Part shown: one piece after another, positions 1-8,289 of the stretch
How positions within the stretch are numbered: the first letter of the stretch is position 1
How the letters are laid out: each line of letters opens with the position of its first letter
Assembly (NCBI GenBank): GCA_910574995.1
Contig: CAJTCS010000007.1
Location: 124,001 to 188,000 of the forward strand
From: Oscillospiraceae bacterium
Lineage (GTDB): Bacteria; Bacillota; Clostridia; Oscillospirales; Acutalibacteraceae
Length of the DNA: 64,000 nucleotides
Direction: 5' to 3'
Notes under the pieces: model-generated
Seen by the model: only the letters and a program-made list of their open reading frames with translations
What the model was told of the DNA's origin: nothing
The model's database searches: none
Made by a program: the position numbers and the translations under genes

Positions 1-423
1 GCGGTGAAAAAGGGCGGCGTGATGGCCTCCTCCAGCGTGGGCGGGCTTTCGGGCGCGTTCATCCCCGTGACGGAGGACGCGGGGATGATAGAGGCGGCCC
101 GCAGCGGCTGCTTGACCCTGAGCAAGCTGGAAGCCATGACAGCCGTGTGTTCGGTGGGCCTGGACATGATCTGCATCCCCGGGGACGTTACGCCGGAGAT
201 CATTTCCGGCATCATCGCCGACGAAGCGGCTATCGGCATGGTCAATTCGAAAACCACGGCGGTGCGTGTCATCCCGGCGGTTGGGAAGAAGGCTGGGGAA
301 GAGCTGGACTTCGGCGGGCTGCTGGGCATGGGGCCCATCATGGACGTGAACCAAGCCTCGCCCCTGGAGTTCATCAACCGGGGAGGGCGCATCCCCGCGC
401 CCCTGCAAAGCCTGAAGAATTAG
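1..423 (+). CDS. DUF711/UPF0210 (PFL family) protein, C-terminal part
   Basis: The reading frame is open at the left edge, so only the last 140 codons are present and the real start lies outside the window. The Gly-rich stretch [19 protein letters not shown] and the later motifs [17 protein letters not shown] and NSKTTAVR are typical of the C-terminus of the UPF0210/DUF711 family. These proteins are distantly related to the glycyl-radical PFL fold and are usually encoded beside a small ACT-domain protein. Biochemical function is unknown. The next gene starts 63 bp downstream on the same strand, so the two may be co-transcribed. The family call is firm; the role is not. Confidence 0.85.
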   Translation, partial: AVKKGGVMASSSVGGLSGAFIPVTEDAGMIEAARSGCLTLSKLEAMTAVCSVGLDMICIPGDVTPEIISGIIADEAAIGMVNSKTTAVRVIPAVGKKAGEELDFGGLLGMGPIMDVNQASPLEFINRGGRIPAPLQSLKN

Positions 424-485
424 GGCCCGCGGCGCAAGGCCCCGGGGCGGCAGCCCCGGCCAAGGTGGAGACGAAGAGGTGGAAA

Positions 486-1685
486 ATGGAATCTTTACGA
501 GAATTGTACCGGATAGGCCGGGGGCCCTCCAGCTCCCATACCATGGGGCCCAGCCATGCGGCCGCCCTGTTTAGAACGGAATATCCCCAAGCGGATGGTT
601 TCCAGGTGACGCTGTACGGCTCGTTGGCAAAAACGGGCCGGGGGCACCTTACAGACGTAGCTGTGGCCGAGGCTTTGGAACCTTTGCCCACCCGCATCCT
701 TTTCGATGCTGAAACGGGCGGCCTGCCCCACCCCAATACCATGGACCTGGAGGCTTTCCAGGGTGGGGAGCGGCTAGGGTTCTGGAGGGTGTGCAGCGTG
801 GGCGGCGGGAAGGTCACCATAGAAGGCAGGCCTTCTGCCAACCCGCCCCAGGTATACCCCCTGGACAGCTTTTCCAGCATTAAAGGCTATTGCCGGGAGA
901 AAGACATGTTCCTATGGCAGTATGTGGAGGAATGTGAGGGCCCAGGCATCTGGGATTACCTCTCTGAGGTATGGGAGGCTATGAAGGAGGCCGTATACCG
1001 GGGTATCCGCAAAGAAGGCGAGCTGGCTGGGGGGCTTGGCGTGCAGCGCAAGGCCATGTACCTGAACCGCCAGCGCCATATGGATGAAAGCAAGGAGACC
1101 CGGGAGAACCGGAAGGTGTGCGCCTATGCCTTTGCTGTCAGCGAGGAGAACGCGGGGGGCGGAACCATTGTCACGGCGCCCACTTGCGGGGCCTGCGGTG
1201 TGCTGCCCGCTGTCTTGGTGTATAAGCAGGAGCAGATGGGCTTTTCTGACAAGGACATGCGTAAAGGCTTGGCGGCGGCCGGCGTCATCGGCAATGTAAT
1301 CAAGACCAACGCCTCCATCAGCGGCGCAGAGTGCGGCTGCCAGGCGGAGATCGGCAGCGCGTGTTCGATGGCGGCGGCAGCCTTGGCGGAGATATACCAC
1401 ATGGACCTAGATCAGATCGAATACGCCGCCGAGGTGGCCATGGAGCACCACCTGGGCCTTACCTGCGACCCCATTGGCGGCCTGGTGCAGATCCCCTGTA
1501 TCGAGCGCAACGCCGTGGCGGCCATGCGGGCCATCAATGCCCTTAGCCTGGCAAACTTCCTCACCTATACCCGGAAAATATCCTTCGACGTGGTGGTGAA
1601 GACCATGTATGAGACAGGCCGGGACCTGTTCAGCAAATATAGGGAGACCAGCGAGGGCGGCCTTGCCAAGATGTACCGGCCATGA
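486..1685 (+). CDS. sdaA: L-serine ammonia-lyase (iron-sulfur dependent), single chain
   Basis: This enzyme deaminates L-serine to pyruvate and ammonia in the cytoplasm using a [4Fe-4S] cluster. The N-terminal beta-type domain carries the conserved SSSHTMGPSHAA near residue 13. The alpha-type domain holds the cluster cysteines in TCGACGVLP and in AECGCQAEIGSACSM. At 399 aa, alpha and beta parts are fused in one chain with no obvious ACT domain. The open frame extends upstream to 147, but the ATG at 486, preceded by a GA-rich ribosome site (GAAGAGGTGG), begins exactly where homology begins. A GC hairpin with a short T run follows the stop. Confidence 0.9.
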   Translation: MESLRELYRIGRGPSSSHTMGPSHAAALFRTEYPQADGFQVTLYGSLAKTGRGHLTDVAVAEALEPLPTRILFDAETGGLPHPNTMDLEAFQGGERLGFWRVCSVGGGKVTIEGRPSANPPQVYPLDSFSSIKGYCREKDMFLWQYVEECEGPGIWDYLSEVWEAMKEAVYRGIRKEGELAGGLGVQRKAMYLNRQRHMDESKETRENRKVCAYAFAVSEENAGGGTIVTAPTCGACGVLPAVLVYKQEQMGFSDKDMRKGLAAAGVIGNVIKTNASISGAECGCQAEIGSACSMAAAALAEIYHMDLDQIEYAAEVAMEHHLGLTCDPIGGLVQIPCIERNAVAAMRAINALSLANFLTYTRKISFDVVVKTMYETGRDLFSKYRETSEGGLAKMYRP

Positions 1686-1711
1686 AAGGCAGGGAATGTA
1701 AAGGGAAGGCG

Positions 1712-1734
1712 GCTGGCTTTACGGCCAGCGTTTT
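1712..1734 (+). terminator. Possible terminator after serine dehydratase
   Basis: GCTGGC (1712-1717) pairs with GCCAGC (1724-1729), and the stem is followed by GTTTTG. The stem is short and the T run is only four bases, so this is a weak call. The rest of the gap up to the lipoprotein start at 1851 shows no other clear feature. Confidence 0.4.
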
Positions 1735-1850
1735 GCCCTTGAAGGGGCGCCAGGCCGTCGCTTTCCCCCTAACAGGTTTGGCGGCGGGCCGCCCCTTCTC
1801 AGGTGGCGGCCACATCTCCAGAGAAAATTATTATAACAGGAGGGTGCCTT

Positions 1851-3394
1851 ATGCGCGGCAAACGGTTCGTATCCCTGTTGCTGGCCTTATGTCTGCTTTG
1901 CCCCATGGCGGCCTGCGAGGACGGGCAGGAGCGGCTTTATGACCAGCTGACCCAAAAAAACAGCGCCTCCCCGCAGCCCTTGCCTGGCAGCGGTGGGGAG
2001 AAGGGGCTTGCCGGTACGCTTGTGGTCAAGGCCTTTGCCCCCACGGCCCAGAAGCCGGAAATTTACTGGCTGGCCCAGGAGTTCATGGACCTGCATCCAA
2101 GCGTGCAGATCGTGTTCGACTATGAGCGGGACTACGGCTATGGCCTGGACCTTACCCGCCAGGAGGTGCGGGCGGAACAGGAGGCATACTATACCCGCCT
2201 GCGTGCAGAGCTGGCCAGTGGCGAGGCGGACTACCGCTTTATGGCTCGTCCAGCAGGCTGGATTATTATGCCTTATCCCGCAGCGGCGTCCTGCAGGACA
2301 TGGCTGGGCGGCTGGAAAGCGACCCGGAGCTTGACCGGGAGAGGCTGTTTACAGAGGTGCTGGACGCGTTCAAAATAGATGGCAGGCTGCCTGTGCTGCC
2401 CTATGCTTTCACTATGCAGGGCGTTTACCTGCGGCGGGACGTGCTGGAAGAGCTGCAGGTCGACCCTGCCTCCATCACCACAGTGGATGCGGAGGACGTT
2501 TTGGGTTGGTATGAACAGGCCAGGGCGGCCCGCCCGGATATGAAGCTGCTGTTCGCCTCTACCGCCAAGGATGTTTTCATCCCAGGGGAGATGCCGGCTT
2601 ATATAGATTTGGACGCCGGGGCTTCCAGCCTGCATTCCCCGGCCTTTGTAAGCCTTTTGCAGCGCACCCAGGACGTTCTCAGCGCCGAACCAGGGCTGGC
2701 CGCGGACGAAGTGTACGGGGGTTCGCCACAGCTTTTCGAAGCCGCTTTGCGCTGGGCCGAGACAGGGGAGATACCCGGCACAGTCACCCAGATGGAGGGC
2801 TTTGCACCGGCCCCCATGCATATCGTCACAAAGGCCCAGCCCGCTTTCTGCGCGGTGACAGAGGGGTCTATATACGACCTGCTTACGGTACTCCAGCCCG
2901 ATACCTTTTCCTATTTGGCAGGGGCTTACCCCCTTTCCAGTACGGATGGGTGCCTGGGCCTGCAGGTAAAAAGCGCCACAGACTTTGCCATGCCCAGCAG
3001 CCTGCGGGAGGCAGACCTGGCCTGGGCGTTCATCCGGTACTGCCTGTCCGGCCGTAAGTCCCCTTCTTTTGCACAGGGCGGCGGGGTGCGGTACTATTGC
3101 GGGGATACCCTTCCTGTCAATAAGGACAATTTTGTCCTGCTGGCCCAGGCCGCCGGGGAGAGCGCAAAAAGCCAGAACGGCCCCTGTATGGAGCTTTTCG
3201 ACTTCCAGCCTGTAGACGGGGACGGGCTGCTGGCGCTGATGGACGGGATATTGGCCCAAAGCCCCGTATCCCTGGGCCGCTATAACTTGGACCTGCAAGA
3301 CTATCTGGACGAGTTTTATGTAAATGGGCTGACCACCGCCGAACAATGCGCGGAAAAAATGCAAGGCAGGGCTTATATCTGGCTCAACGAATGA
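1851..3394 (+). pseudogene. Extracellular solute-binding lipoprotein, frameshifted
   Basis: The ATG at 1851 sits behind AGGAGGG and opens a lipoprotein signal peptide with lipobox-like PMAAC, which would anchor the protein to the outer face of the membrane. The next part (FAPTAQKPEIYWLAQEF) looks like the N-lobe of an ABC-type solute-binding protein. Homology-like text leaves this frame near 2236 and continues in the frame of 2300-3394. Reading GAC TAC C_G CTT TAT GGC there, with one base restored, gives a continuous DYxLYGSSSRLDYYALSRSG, so a 1-bp deletion fits. No slippery heptamer is visible. No permease or ATPase genes lie nearby, so the ligand is unknown. It is either a real pseudogene or a sequencing/assembly error. 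Confidence 0.75.
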
Positions 3395-3414
3395 TGAAAA
3401 AGGAGGCTTTGCAA

Positions 3415-4626
3415 ATGGAAAAAAAGACGGTAATATTGGGCGTCACCGGGGGCATTGCCTGCTATAAGGCGGCGGCCCTGGCTTCCAAGCTGACCCAGCG
3501 GGGGTATGACGTGGAGGTAGTGCTGACCCGCAACGCCACGGAATTCATCGGGCCCCACACCTTCGAATCCCTGACCCACAACCGGGCCATGGTGGACACC
3601 TTTGACCGGAACTTCCAAAGCCATGTAGAGCATGTGGCCCTGGCAGATAAGGCCGACCTGCTCCTTGTGGCCCCGGCCACGGCCAATAGCATTGCAAAGG
3701 CCGCCCACGGCATTGCCGACGACATGCTTTCCACCACCATTTTGGCCTGCGATTGCCCCAAGCTTGTTGCCCCGGCCATGAACACCCGCATGTATGACAA
3801 CCCCGTTACCCAGGATAACCTGGCGGCCCTGCGCCGCTATGGCTGGGAGGTCGTCGAGCCCGCGGTGGGCCGGCTGGCCTGCGGGGCCGTGGGCCGTGGC
3901 AAGATGCCCGAGCCCGAGGACTTGTTGGAGGCGGTAGACCATGCCGTCCGCTATGAGAAGGACCTTGCGGGCCTGCGGGTCCTGGTAACGGCGGGCCCCA
4001 CCCAAGAGGCCCTGGATCCGGTACGTTTTTTAACCAACCATTCTACCGGGAAGATGGGTTATGCGGTGGCCCGGGCGGCGGCGGCCCGTGGTGCCCAGGT
4101 GACGCTGGTTTCCGGCCCCACGGCGCTGAAAAAGCCCGCCTATGTGGAAACGGTGGACGTGGTAAGCGCCCAAGGCATGTTTGAAGCCGTGGCAGGGCTG
4201 GCGGATACCCAGGATATCGTCATCAAAACGGCGGCTGTGGCAGATTACCGCCCGGCCCAGGTCAGCGGGGAGAAGATTAAGAAGGCCGGGGACGGGCTGG
4301 GGTTGGCGCTGGAGCGCACCACCGACATTTTGGGCTGGCTGGGGCAGCATAAGCATCCGGGGCTTTTCCTGTGCGGGTTCAGTATGGAGACGGAAAATCT
4401 GGTAGGGAACAGCCGCCAAAAACTTTTGAAAAAGAAGTTGGATATGGTGGCGGCCAACAGCCTGCGCCAAGAAGGGGCCGGTTTTGCCGGGGATACCAAT
4501 GTGCTCACCCTCATCACCCAGGATGGGGAGGAGGAACTGCCCTTGCTCTCTAAAGAGGAGGCCGCCCACCGGCTGTTAGACGCAGTTTTGCAGGCGCGGC
4601 GGACGGGCTGCGGCGGCCAGGGCTAG
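3415..4626 (+). CDS. coaBC: Bifunctional phosphopantothenoylcysteine decarboxylase / phosphopantothenate-cysteine ligase
   Basis: This protein makes 4'-phosphopantetheine for coenzyme A: CoaB joins cysteine to phosphopantothenate and CoaC decarboxylates the product using FMN. The N-terminal flavoprotein part has GVTGGIACYK at residue 8, and the PAMNTRMYDNP segment contributes the CoaC active site. The C-terminal ligase begins near residue 185 with VTAGPTQEALDPVRF and carries the NHSTGKMG motif. Length (403 aa) is normal. The start at 3415 follows AGGAGG (3401-3406). It lies 20 bp after the lipoprotein frame. Confidence 0.95.
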   Translation: MEKKTVILGVTGGIACYKAAALASKLTQRGYDVEVVLTRNATEFIGPHTFESLTHNRAMVDTFDRNFQSHVEHVALADKADLLLVAPATANSIAKAAHGIADDMLSTTILACDCPKLVAPAMNTRMYDNPVTQDNLAALRRYGWEVVEPAVGRLACGAVGRGKMPEPEDLLEAVDHAVRYEKDLAGLRVLVTAGPTQEALDPVRFLTNHSTGKMGYAVARAAAARGAQVTLVSGPTALKKPAYVETVDVVSAQGMFEAVAGLADTQDIVIKTAAVADYRPAQVSGEKIKKAGDGLGLALERTTDILGWLGQHKHPGLFLCGFSMETENLVGNSRQKLLKKKLDMVAANSLRQEGAGFAGDTNVLTLITQDGEEELPLLSKEEAAHRLLDAVLQARRTGCGGQG

Positions 4627-4857
4627 GATACAAAAAGCCGGCTGGGAAATGCGTAGGGGGCGTTTTTTACCAGTCCGGCTTTGGGCGGCCCGTTTTGCCG
4701 TGGCTTCTTAGTGTGCTGATAAAGCGCCGTAGTATCTGCAGCTTTTTACGGGGCCAAATGCAAGGAGGGCCGCTTTTTGGGGGGAAAAAGGAAATTTCGG
4801 CAGGAAAATGCATTTCCTTCTTTCAGAAAAATCTTTTGTGGAAATAGCACAAACGTG
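4627..4857 (+). other. Gene-free stretch after coaBC with a 12-bp inverted repeat
   Basis: No convincing ORF is present. AAAGCCGGCTGG (4634-4645) can pair with CCAG-T-CCGGCTTT (4670-4682), with one bulged T and a 24-nt loop that contains GGGGGCGTTTTTT. This could end coaBC transcription, but there is no T run after the outer stem. The remaining bases become AT-richer towards the promoter at 4858. Confidence 0.35.
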
Positions 4858-4886
4858 TTGAAAATTTAACGGGAATGTGCTACAAT
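4858..4886 (+). promoter_or_regulatory. SigmaA-type promoter for the small ORF at 4974
   Basis: TTGAAA (4858-4863), a 17-bp spacer and TACAAT (4881-4886), with an upstream TGC that makes it an extended -10. A start near 4893 would give a leader of about 80 nt. Confidence 0.7.
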
Positions 4887-4899
4887 ATGCGTGAAGGAA

Positions 4900-4920
4900 A
4901 CAGGAGGGGGCTCCTCCTGT
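4900..4920 (+). promoter_or_regulatory. Leader hairpin containing an AGGAGG-like sequence
   Basis: ACAGGAGG (4900-4907) pairs perfectly with CCTCCTGT (4913-4920) around a 5-nt loop, immediately after the predicted transcription start. The ribosome-site-like AGGAGG is in the stem, but no start codon follows at a suitable distance. It may be a 5' stabilising hairpin. Confidence 0.5.
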
Positions 4921-4973
4921 AAAGCATAACGTTACGCGCCCAGGCCGGGCGGCAGGGAAAGGAAGGTTTGGTT

Positions 4974-5162
4974 ATGTATAACTTTGTAGAGCATTCTGTC
5001 AGCGTCCCCAGCAGCGAATACCCCATGCTGCGCAGGCAGCCCAGCCGTGTGGTAGTACAGGCCGGTCTTCAGCCAGTGGCTTTCGTGCAAGAGGATGTGT
5101 GCGCTTTAGAGCGCCCCCAATCCCTGCTGCAATCTCTATTCGCCCGTAAGAAGAGGGGCTGA
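4974..5162 (+). CDS. Small protein of unknown function (62 aa), monocistronic
   Basis: I do not recognise the family. ATG at 4974 follows GGAAAGGAAGG at a workable distance; an in-frame upstream GTG/ATG variant at 4968 would add two residues. The sequence begins MYNFVEHSVSVPSSEYPML and ends with basic RKKRG, with no membrane segment or cysteines. Support for a real gene comes from context: a good extended promoter 90 bp upstream, a strong intrinsic terminator 25 bp downstream, and no other frame using the interval. The transcript could instead be a small RNA. Confidence 0.55.
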   Translation: MYNFVEHSVSVPSSEYPMLRRQPSRVVVQAGLQPVAFVQEDVCALERPQSLLQSLFARKKRG

Positions 5163-5186
5163 CCTCCCCCTTTTGCCAGCCCCGGG

Positions 5187-5222
5187 CCCCTGCCAAAACG
5201 GCAGGGGTTCTTTTTCTTTTTT
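5187..5222 (+). terminator. Intrinsic terminator after the 62-aa ORF
   Basis: CCCCTGCC (5187-5194) pairs perfectly with GGCAGGGG (5200-5207) around AAAAC, followed by a T-rich tract to 5222. Confidence 0.9.
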
Positions 5223-5271
5223 AGGGATACCAGGTGACAGCTGTGGCCACTCCCCCTTTGAAAACCCCCAC

Positions 5272-5300
5272 TTGCGGCTTTTGGCAAAAGGTATTATAAT
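5272..5300 (+). promoter_or_regulatory. SigmaA-type promoter for the M50-scpA-scpB operon
   Basis: TTGCGG (5272-5277), a 17-bp spacer and a perfect TATAAT (5295-5300), 46 bp before the M50 start. Confidence 0.75.
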
Positions 5301-5345
5301 AGGGGGCGGGGACCTCCCCCAATCTGGAGACTAAGGAGCGTAACC

Positions 5346-6041
5346 ATGCTGATAGACGTGATACAAAGCCTGTCCTCGGGCCGCGGGGTAGACTGGACCC
5401 AGGTACTGGCCCAGGTGCTTTCCATGGCGTTCGTGGTGCTGTGCATTTTGCCTTTGCACGAGTTCGCCCACGGCTGGGTAGCCAAGAAGCTGGGCGACCC
5501 TACCGCCCAGAACGCCGGCCGCCTGACCCTGAACCCCTTTGCCAGCGTAGACTTGGCTGGCGCCGTAGGCCTGTTTTTGTTCGGGTTCGGCTGGGCCAAG
5601 CCCGTGCCCGTTGACCCCCGGTATTTCAAAAACCCCAAACGGGGCATGGCGGTCACCGCCCTGGCCGGGCCTGTCTCCAACTTGCTGGCGGCGCTGGTGG
5701 GCGCCCTGGCCTTGATGGCGCTGGCGGCGTTCGCCACCTTTAGCCAGGCGGTGTACTTCCTTTTTATGCTGCTGCAATATTACGTGGTGGTAAACGTCTC
5801 GTTGGCCGTGTTCAACCTGTTGCCTGTGCCGCCCCTGGATGGCTCCCGCATTTTGGGGTTGTTTTTAAGCGACAAGGCGTTGGCCCTATACTACCGCAAC
5901 CAGAACGCGCTGATGGCGGTACTGTTCCTGCTGGTAGTATCCGGCAAGTTTTCGGGCCCCCTGTCGGCTGTGCAGGGCGCTGTGACCCGGGCGGTCTTGG
6001 CTGTGGCCCGTTTCCCATTCCAGCTGGCGGGGGTATTGTGA
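5346..6041 (+). CDS. M50 family (site-2-type) membrane metalloprotease
   Basis: A polytopic membrane protein of 231 aa with the zinc motif HEFAH in the first transmembrane region (about residues 39-43) and the second family motif NLLPVPPLDG near residue 157, which supplies the third zinc ligand. Family members cleave within or next to the membrane; the substrate here cannot be read from the sequence. The ATG follows AAGGAG by 8 bp. The stop TGA shares its last base with the ATG of scpA (TGATG), so translation is probably coupled. This M50-scpA-scpB order is common in Firmicutes. Confidence 0.9.
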   Translation: MLIDVIQSLSSGRGVDWTQVLAQVLSMAFVVLCILPLHEFAHGWVAKKLGDPTAQNAGRLTLNPFASVDLAGAVGLFLFGFGWAKPVPVDPRYFKNPKRGMAVTALAGPVSNLLAALVGALALMALAAFATFSQAVYFLFMLLQYYVVVNVSLAVFNLLPVPPLDGSRILGLFLSDKALALYYRNQNALMAVLFLLVVSGKFSGPLSAVQGAVTRAVLAVARFPFQLAGVL

Positions 6042-6772
6042 TGGAGAAGCTGCAATACCGCTTAGAGGTATTTGAGGGGCCCCTGGACCTGTTGCTGGCC
6101 CTTATCGCCAAAAATAAGATCGATATTTACGACATCCCCATCGCAGAACTTTTAGAGCAATATATGGAGCAGATTGACCTGATGCGGGAGGAAAACCTGG
6201 ACATTGCCAGCGAATTTCTAGAGATGGCCGCCCGGCTGGTGCACATCAAGACCGTCTCTTTGCTGCCCAAACGGGAAGAGGAGGAAGACCCCAGGCTGGA
6301 GCTGACCGGCCAGCTGATCGAGTATCAGCAGTGCAAGCTGGCGGCCCAGCGGCTTGCCCAGCAGGCCTCCTTTGACAGCCTGGTGCGCCCGCCTGCCCAG
6401 CTGCCCGCCGACAACGAGTATAAACGCATCCACCAGCCCAAAGAGATCTTGCAGGCCCTGGTCTCCGCCTGGGGCAGGGGGAAAAGCCTGTTGCCCCCCA
6501 AGCCGGAAAGCTTCTCGGCCCTGGTCTCCCGGAAGATTGTCTCCGTGGCCTCCCAGGCGGTGTTTGTCCTGCGCAGGCTGTGGAAGGGCCAGCCTGTCAC
6601 CTATGGGGGGCTTTTTGTGGAAAAACGGGACCGCAGCGAGCGGGTGGCCCTGTTCCTGGCGGTTTTAGAGCTCATCAAAAGCCGGCGTATACGGGTAGAG
6701 GGGGAAGGGCCGGACAGCCCGGTCCGCTTGTTGAAAAAGCCAGGCACAGCCCAAGGAGGTGACGTGGCCTGA
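6041..6772 (+). CDS. scpA: Segregation and condensation protein A
   Basis: Kleisin partner of SMC, bridging SMC heads in the chromosome-segregating condensin with ScpB. The N-terminus YRLEVFEGPLDLLLALIAKNKIDI is the classic ScpA opening, and the C-terminal winged-helix part contains a helix ending in LELIKSRRI. Length is 243 aa, usual for the family. ATG at 6041 overlaps the previous stop. Its own TGA (6770-6772) overlaps the proposed CTG start of scpB. Confidence 0.95.
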   Translation: MEKLQYRLEVFEGPLDLLLALIAKNKIDIYDIPIAELLEQYMEQIDLMREENLDIASEFLEMAARLVHIKTVSLLPKREEEEDPRLELTGQLIEYQQCKLAAQRLAQQASFDSLVRPPAQLPADNEYKRIHQPKEILQALVSAWGRGKSLLPPKPESFSALVSRKIVSVASQAVFVLRRLWKGQPVTYGGLFVEKRDRSERVALFLAVLELIKSRRIRVEGEGPDSPVRLLKKPGTAQGGDVA

Positions 6773-7338
6773 ACCGAGAGGGATTATTTGGCAAAATTGA
6801 GGCCATCCTCTTTGCAGGGGGAGAGGCCGTGTCCTTAGACCGTATCGCCCAGGTGCTGGGTATGCGCACCTATGCCATCGAGGAGGCTGTGGGCGAATTG
6901 CAAAAAAAGTACAACACACCGGAAAGCGGCATCCACCTTTTGTTTTTGGGGGATAGCGCCCAGTTCACCACCAACCCGGCTTTTGTAGAGCCCGTGCGGG
7001 GGGTGCTGGACCTGAAGCGCAACACGCCCCTTTCCCAGGCGGCCATGGAGGTGCTGGCGGTGGTGGCCTATAACCAGCCGGTAACCAAGGCCTTTGTAGA
7101 ACAGGTGCGCGGGGTGGATTGCTCGGGGGTAGTGGGCAGCCTGGTGCAAAAGGGCCTTCTGGAAGAGCGGGGCCGGCTGGAACTGCCCGGCCGTCCGCTG
7201 TTGTATGGCACCACGGATACGTTCCTGCGGTGCTTCCAGCTTTCCTCCATTGAAGACCTTCCGTCTCCCGGCCAGGAGGGGGAAGAGGAAGAAGAGCCCG
7301 ACCCGGCCGGGCCGGTGCAGCTGTCTTTGGAGGGCTGA
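6769..7338 (+). CDS. scpB: Segregation and condensation protein B, apparent CTG start
   Basis: ScpB forms the winged-helix dimer that binds ScpA in the SMC complex. The conserved N-terminus (KIEAILFAGGEAVSLDR) is encoded from 6793 on. In this frame the stop at 6760-6762 precedes it and there is no ATG, GTG or TTG before the GTG at 6829, which would cut off the conserved helix. CTG at 6769-6771 lies 9 bp after a strong AAGGAGG (6753-6759) and overlaps the scpA stop as CTGA, in the manner of an ATGA junction. With this start the protein is 189 aa, the usual length. The acidic C-terminal tail is typical. Confidence 0.9.
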   Translation: MNREGLFGKIEAILFAGGEAVSLDRIAQVLGMRTYAIEEAVGELQKKYNTPESGIHLLFLGDSAQFTTNPAFVEPVRGVLDLKRNTPLSQAAMEVLAVVAYNQPVTKAFVEQVRGVDCSGVVGSLVQKGLLEERGRLELPGRPLLYGTTDTFLRCFQLSSIEDLPSPGQEGEEEEEPDPAGPVQLSLEG

Positions 7339-7572
7339 CCATAGCCAGCCAGGCCCGTGGTACCCTCAAGGGACAGGTTCCGTTGGCAGGTTCTTAGGGT
7401 GAAGCCCTCAGCCATCGGGGACAGCCTTGCCGCGGGGTAAGCTTCTGCCAGCGGCGGGACAGTCTGGGAACCGGCGGCGCCTGAAACCGCCCTTTGCGCC
7501 TGGAAGCCCCCAATAGGGGAAAAGAAAAGCAACGAACAAAATTAATGCCGAATGGGCGAGGGGAGGGGGCAA
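7339..7572 (+). other. Structured intergenic region, possible small RNA
   Basis: No credible ORF. The stretch contains three GGACAG motifs (near 7374, 7420 and 7459), a hairpin AGGGT-GAA-GCCCT near 7396, GGTTCC near 7375 that can pair with GGGAACC near 7466, and GGCGG/CCGCC around 7475-7490. Such self-complementarity suggests a structured RNA or long leader of the next operon, but I cannot match it to a named family. Confidence 0.25.
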
Positions 7573-8289
7573 ATGCTGGCACTGTATATCCTGGGGGGCG
7601 TCCTGTTGGCCTTGCTGATCCTCCTGCTTGTCCCGGTGCGGGCAGAGGTCGCTTTCCACGAAGCTTTCCAGCTGACCATCGGGTACGGCCCCCTGCGGTT
7701 CCCTATCCCATTGGAAGGGGGGGAGGGGGCGGAAACGCCGGAGGCCCCGCCGCCCCCGGAAAAGAAGGAGGGCCCAGGCCGCCTGAAGCTGGCCTTGAGG
7801 CGGGCGGGCTTTTGGGGGTTTTTGCAATCCTTGGCAGACTTTATCGGGACGGCGGCCCAGGCCACCGGCAAGCTTTTGGGCCATTTTAAGCTCAAGCGAT
7901 TTGACCTGTACCTGCGGCTGGGGGGCGCGGAGGACGCGGCGGCGGCCGCTGTGCGGTACGGGCAGGTAAGCGGGGCCGTATACAGCGCCTGCGGGCTGCT
8001 GTTCTCCTTGCTGCCCTGCAAGGAGAAAGGCGTTGCCGTAGACCTGGACTATAGCACCCTGGAGAATACGGTGGATTTTTCCGCCTGCCTTTCCCTGCGG
8101 CCGTTGTTTGCCCTTGCCGCCGGGGCGCGGGTGCTGATAGGCGCGCTGCCCCTTTTCCGGCTTTTGCGGGGCAGGCCGGGGAAGGACGCCCCCCAAAAGG
8201 GCGGGGAAGGGCCAGCACGGCAGGGGAAACGCAAGCGGGGCAAAGCACAGGATAAAAACATGGAAAAAGAAAGGGACGTGAGCGTATGA
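7573..8289 (+). CDS. DUF2953-like membrane-anchored protein
   Basis: One N-terminal transmembrane segment (LALYILGGVLLALLILLLVPV) is followed by a beta-rich region beginning VRAEVAFHE and a charged Gly/Lys-rich tail. This arrangement, and position directly before ytfJ, match the DUF2953 family that accompanies ytfJ in spore formers; the role is unknown but probably connected with sporulation. The ATG at 7573 follows GGGAGGGGG; the open frame extends to 7552. The stop overlaps the ytfJ start (ATGA), indicating coupling. Family assignment rests on context plus topology. Confidence 0.75.
   Translation: MLALYILGGVLLALLILLLVPVRAEVAFHEAFQLTIGYGPLRFPIPLEGGEGAETPEAPPPPEKKEGPGRLKLALRRAGFWGFLQSLADFIGTAAQATGKLLGHFKLKRFDLYLRLGGAEDAAAAAVRYGQVSGAVYSACGLLFSLLPCKEKGVAVDLDYSTLENTVDFSACLSLRPLFALAAGARVLIGALPLFRLLRGRPGKDAPQKGGEGPARQGKRKRGKAQDKNMEKERDVSV

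Noticed and set aside
147-485. Upstream extension of the serine dehydratase frame
   Set aside because: It overlaps the DUF711 gene in another frame and has no family similarity; the conserved N-terminus begins at 486.
2230-2245. Programmed ribosomal frameshift in the lipoprotein gene
   Set aside because: No X-XXY-YYZ heptamer, internal SD or pseudoknot is evident; a simple 1-bp deletion restores the frame.
2273-3364. 363-codon minus-strand ORF opposite the lipoprotein gene
   Set aside because: Composition is that of an antisense shadow in GC-rich DNA; no ribosome site or recognised domain.
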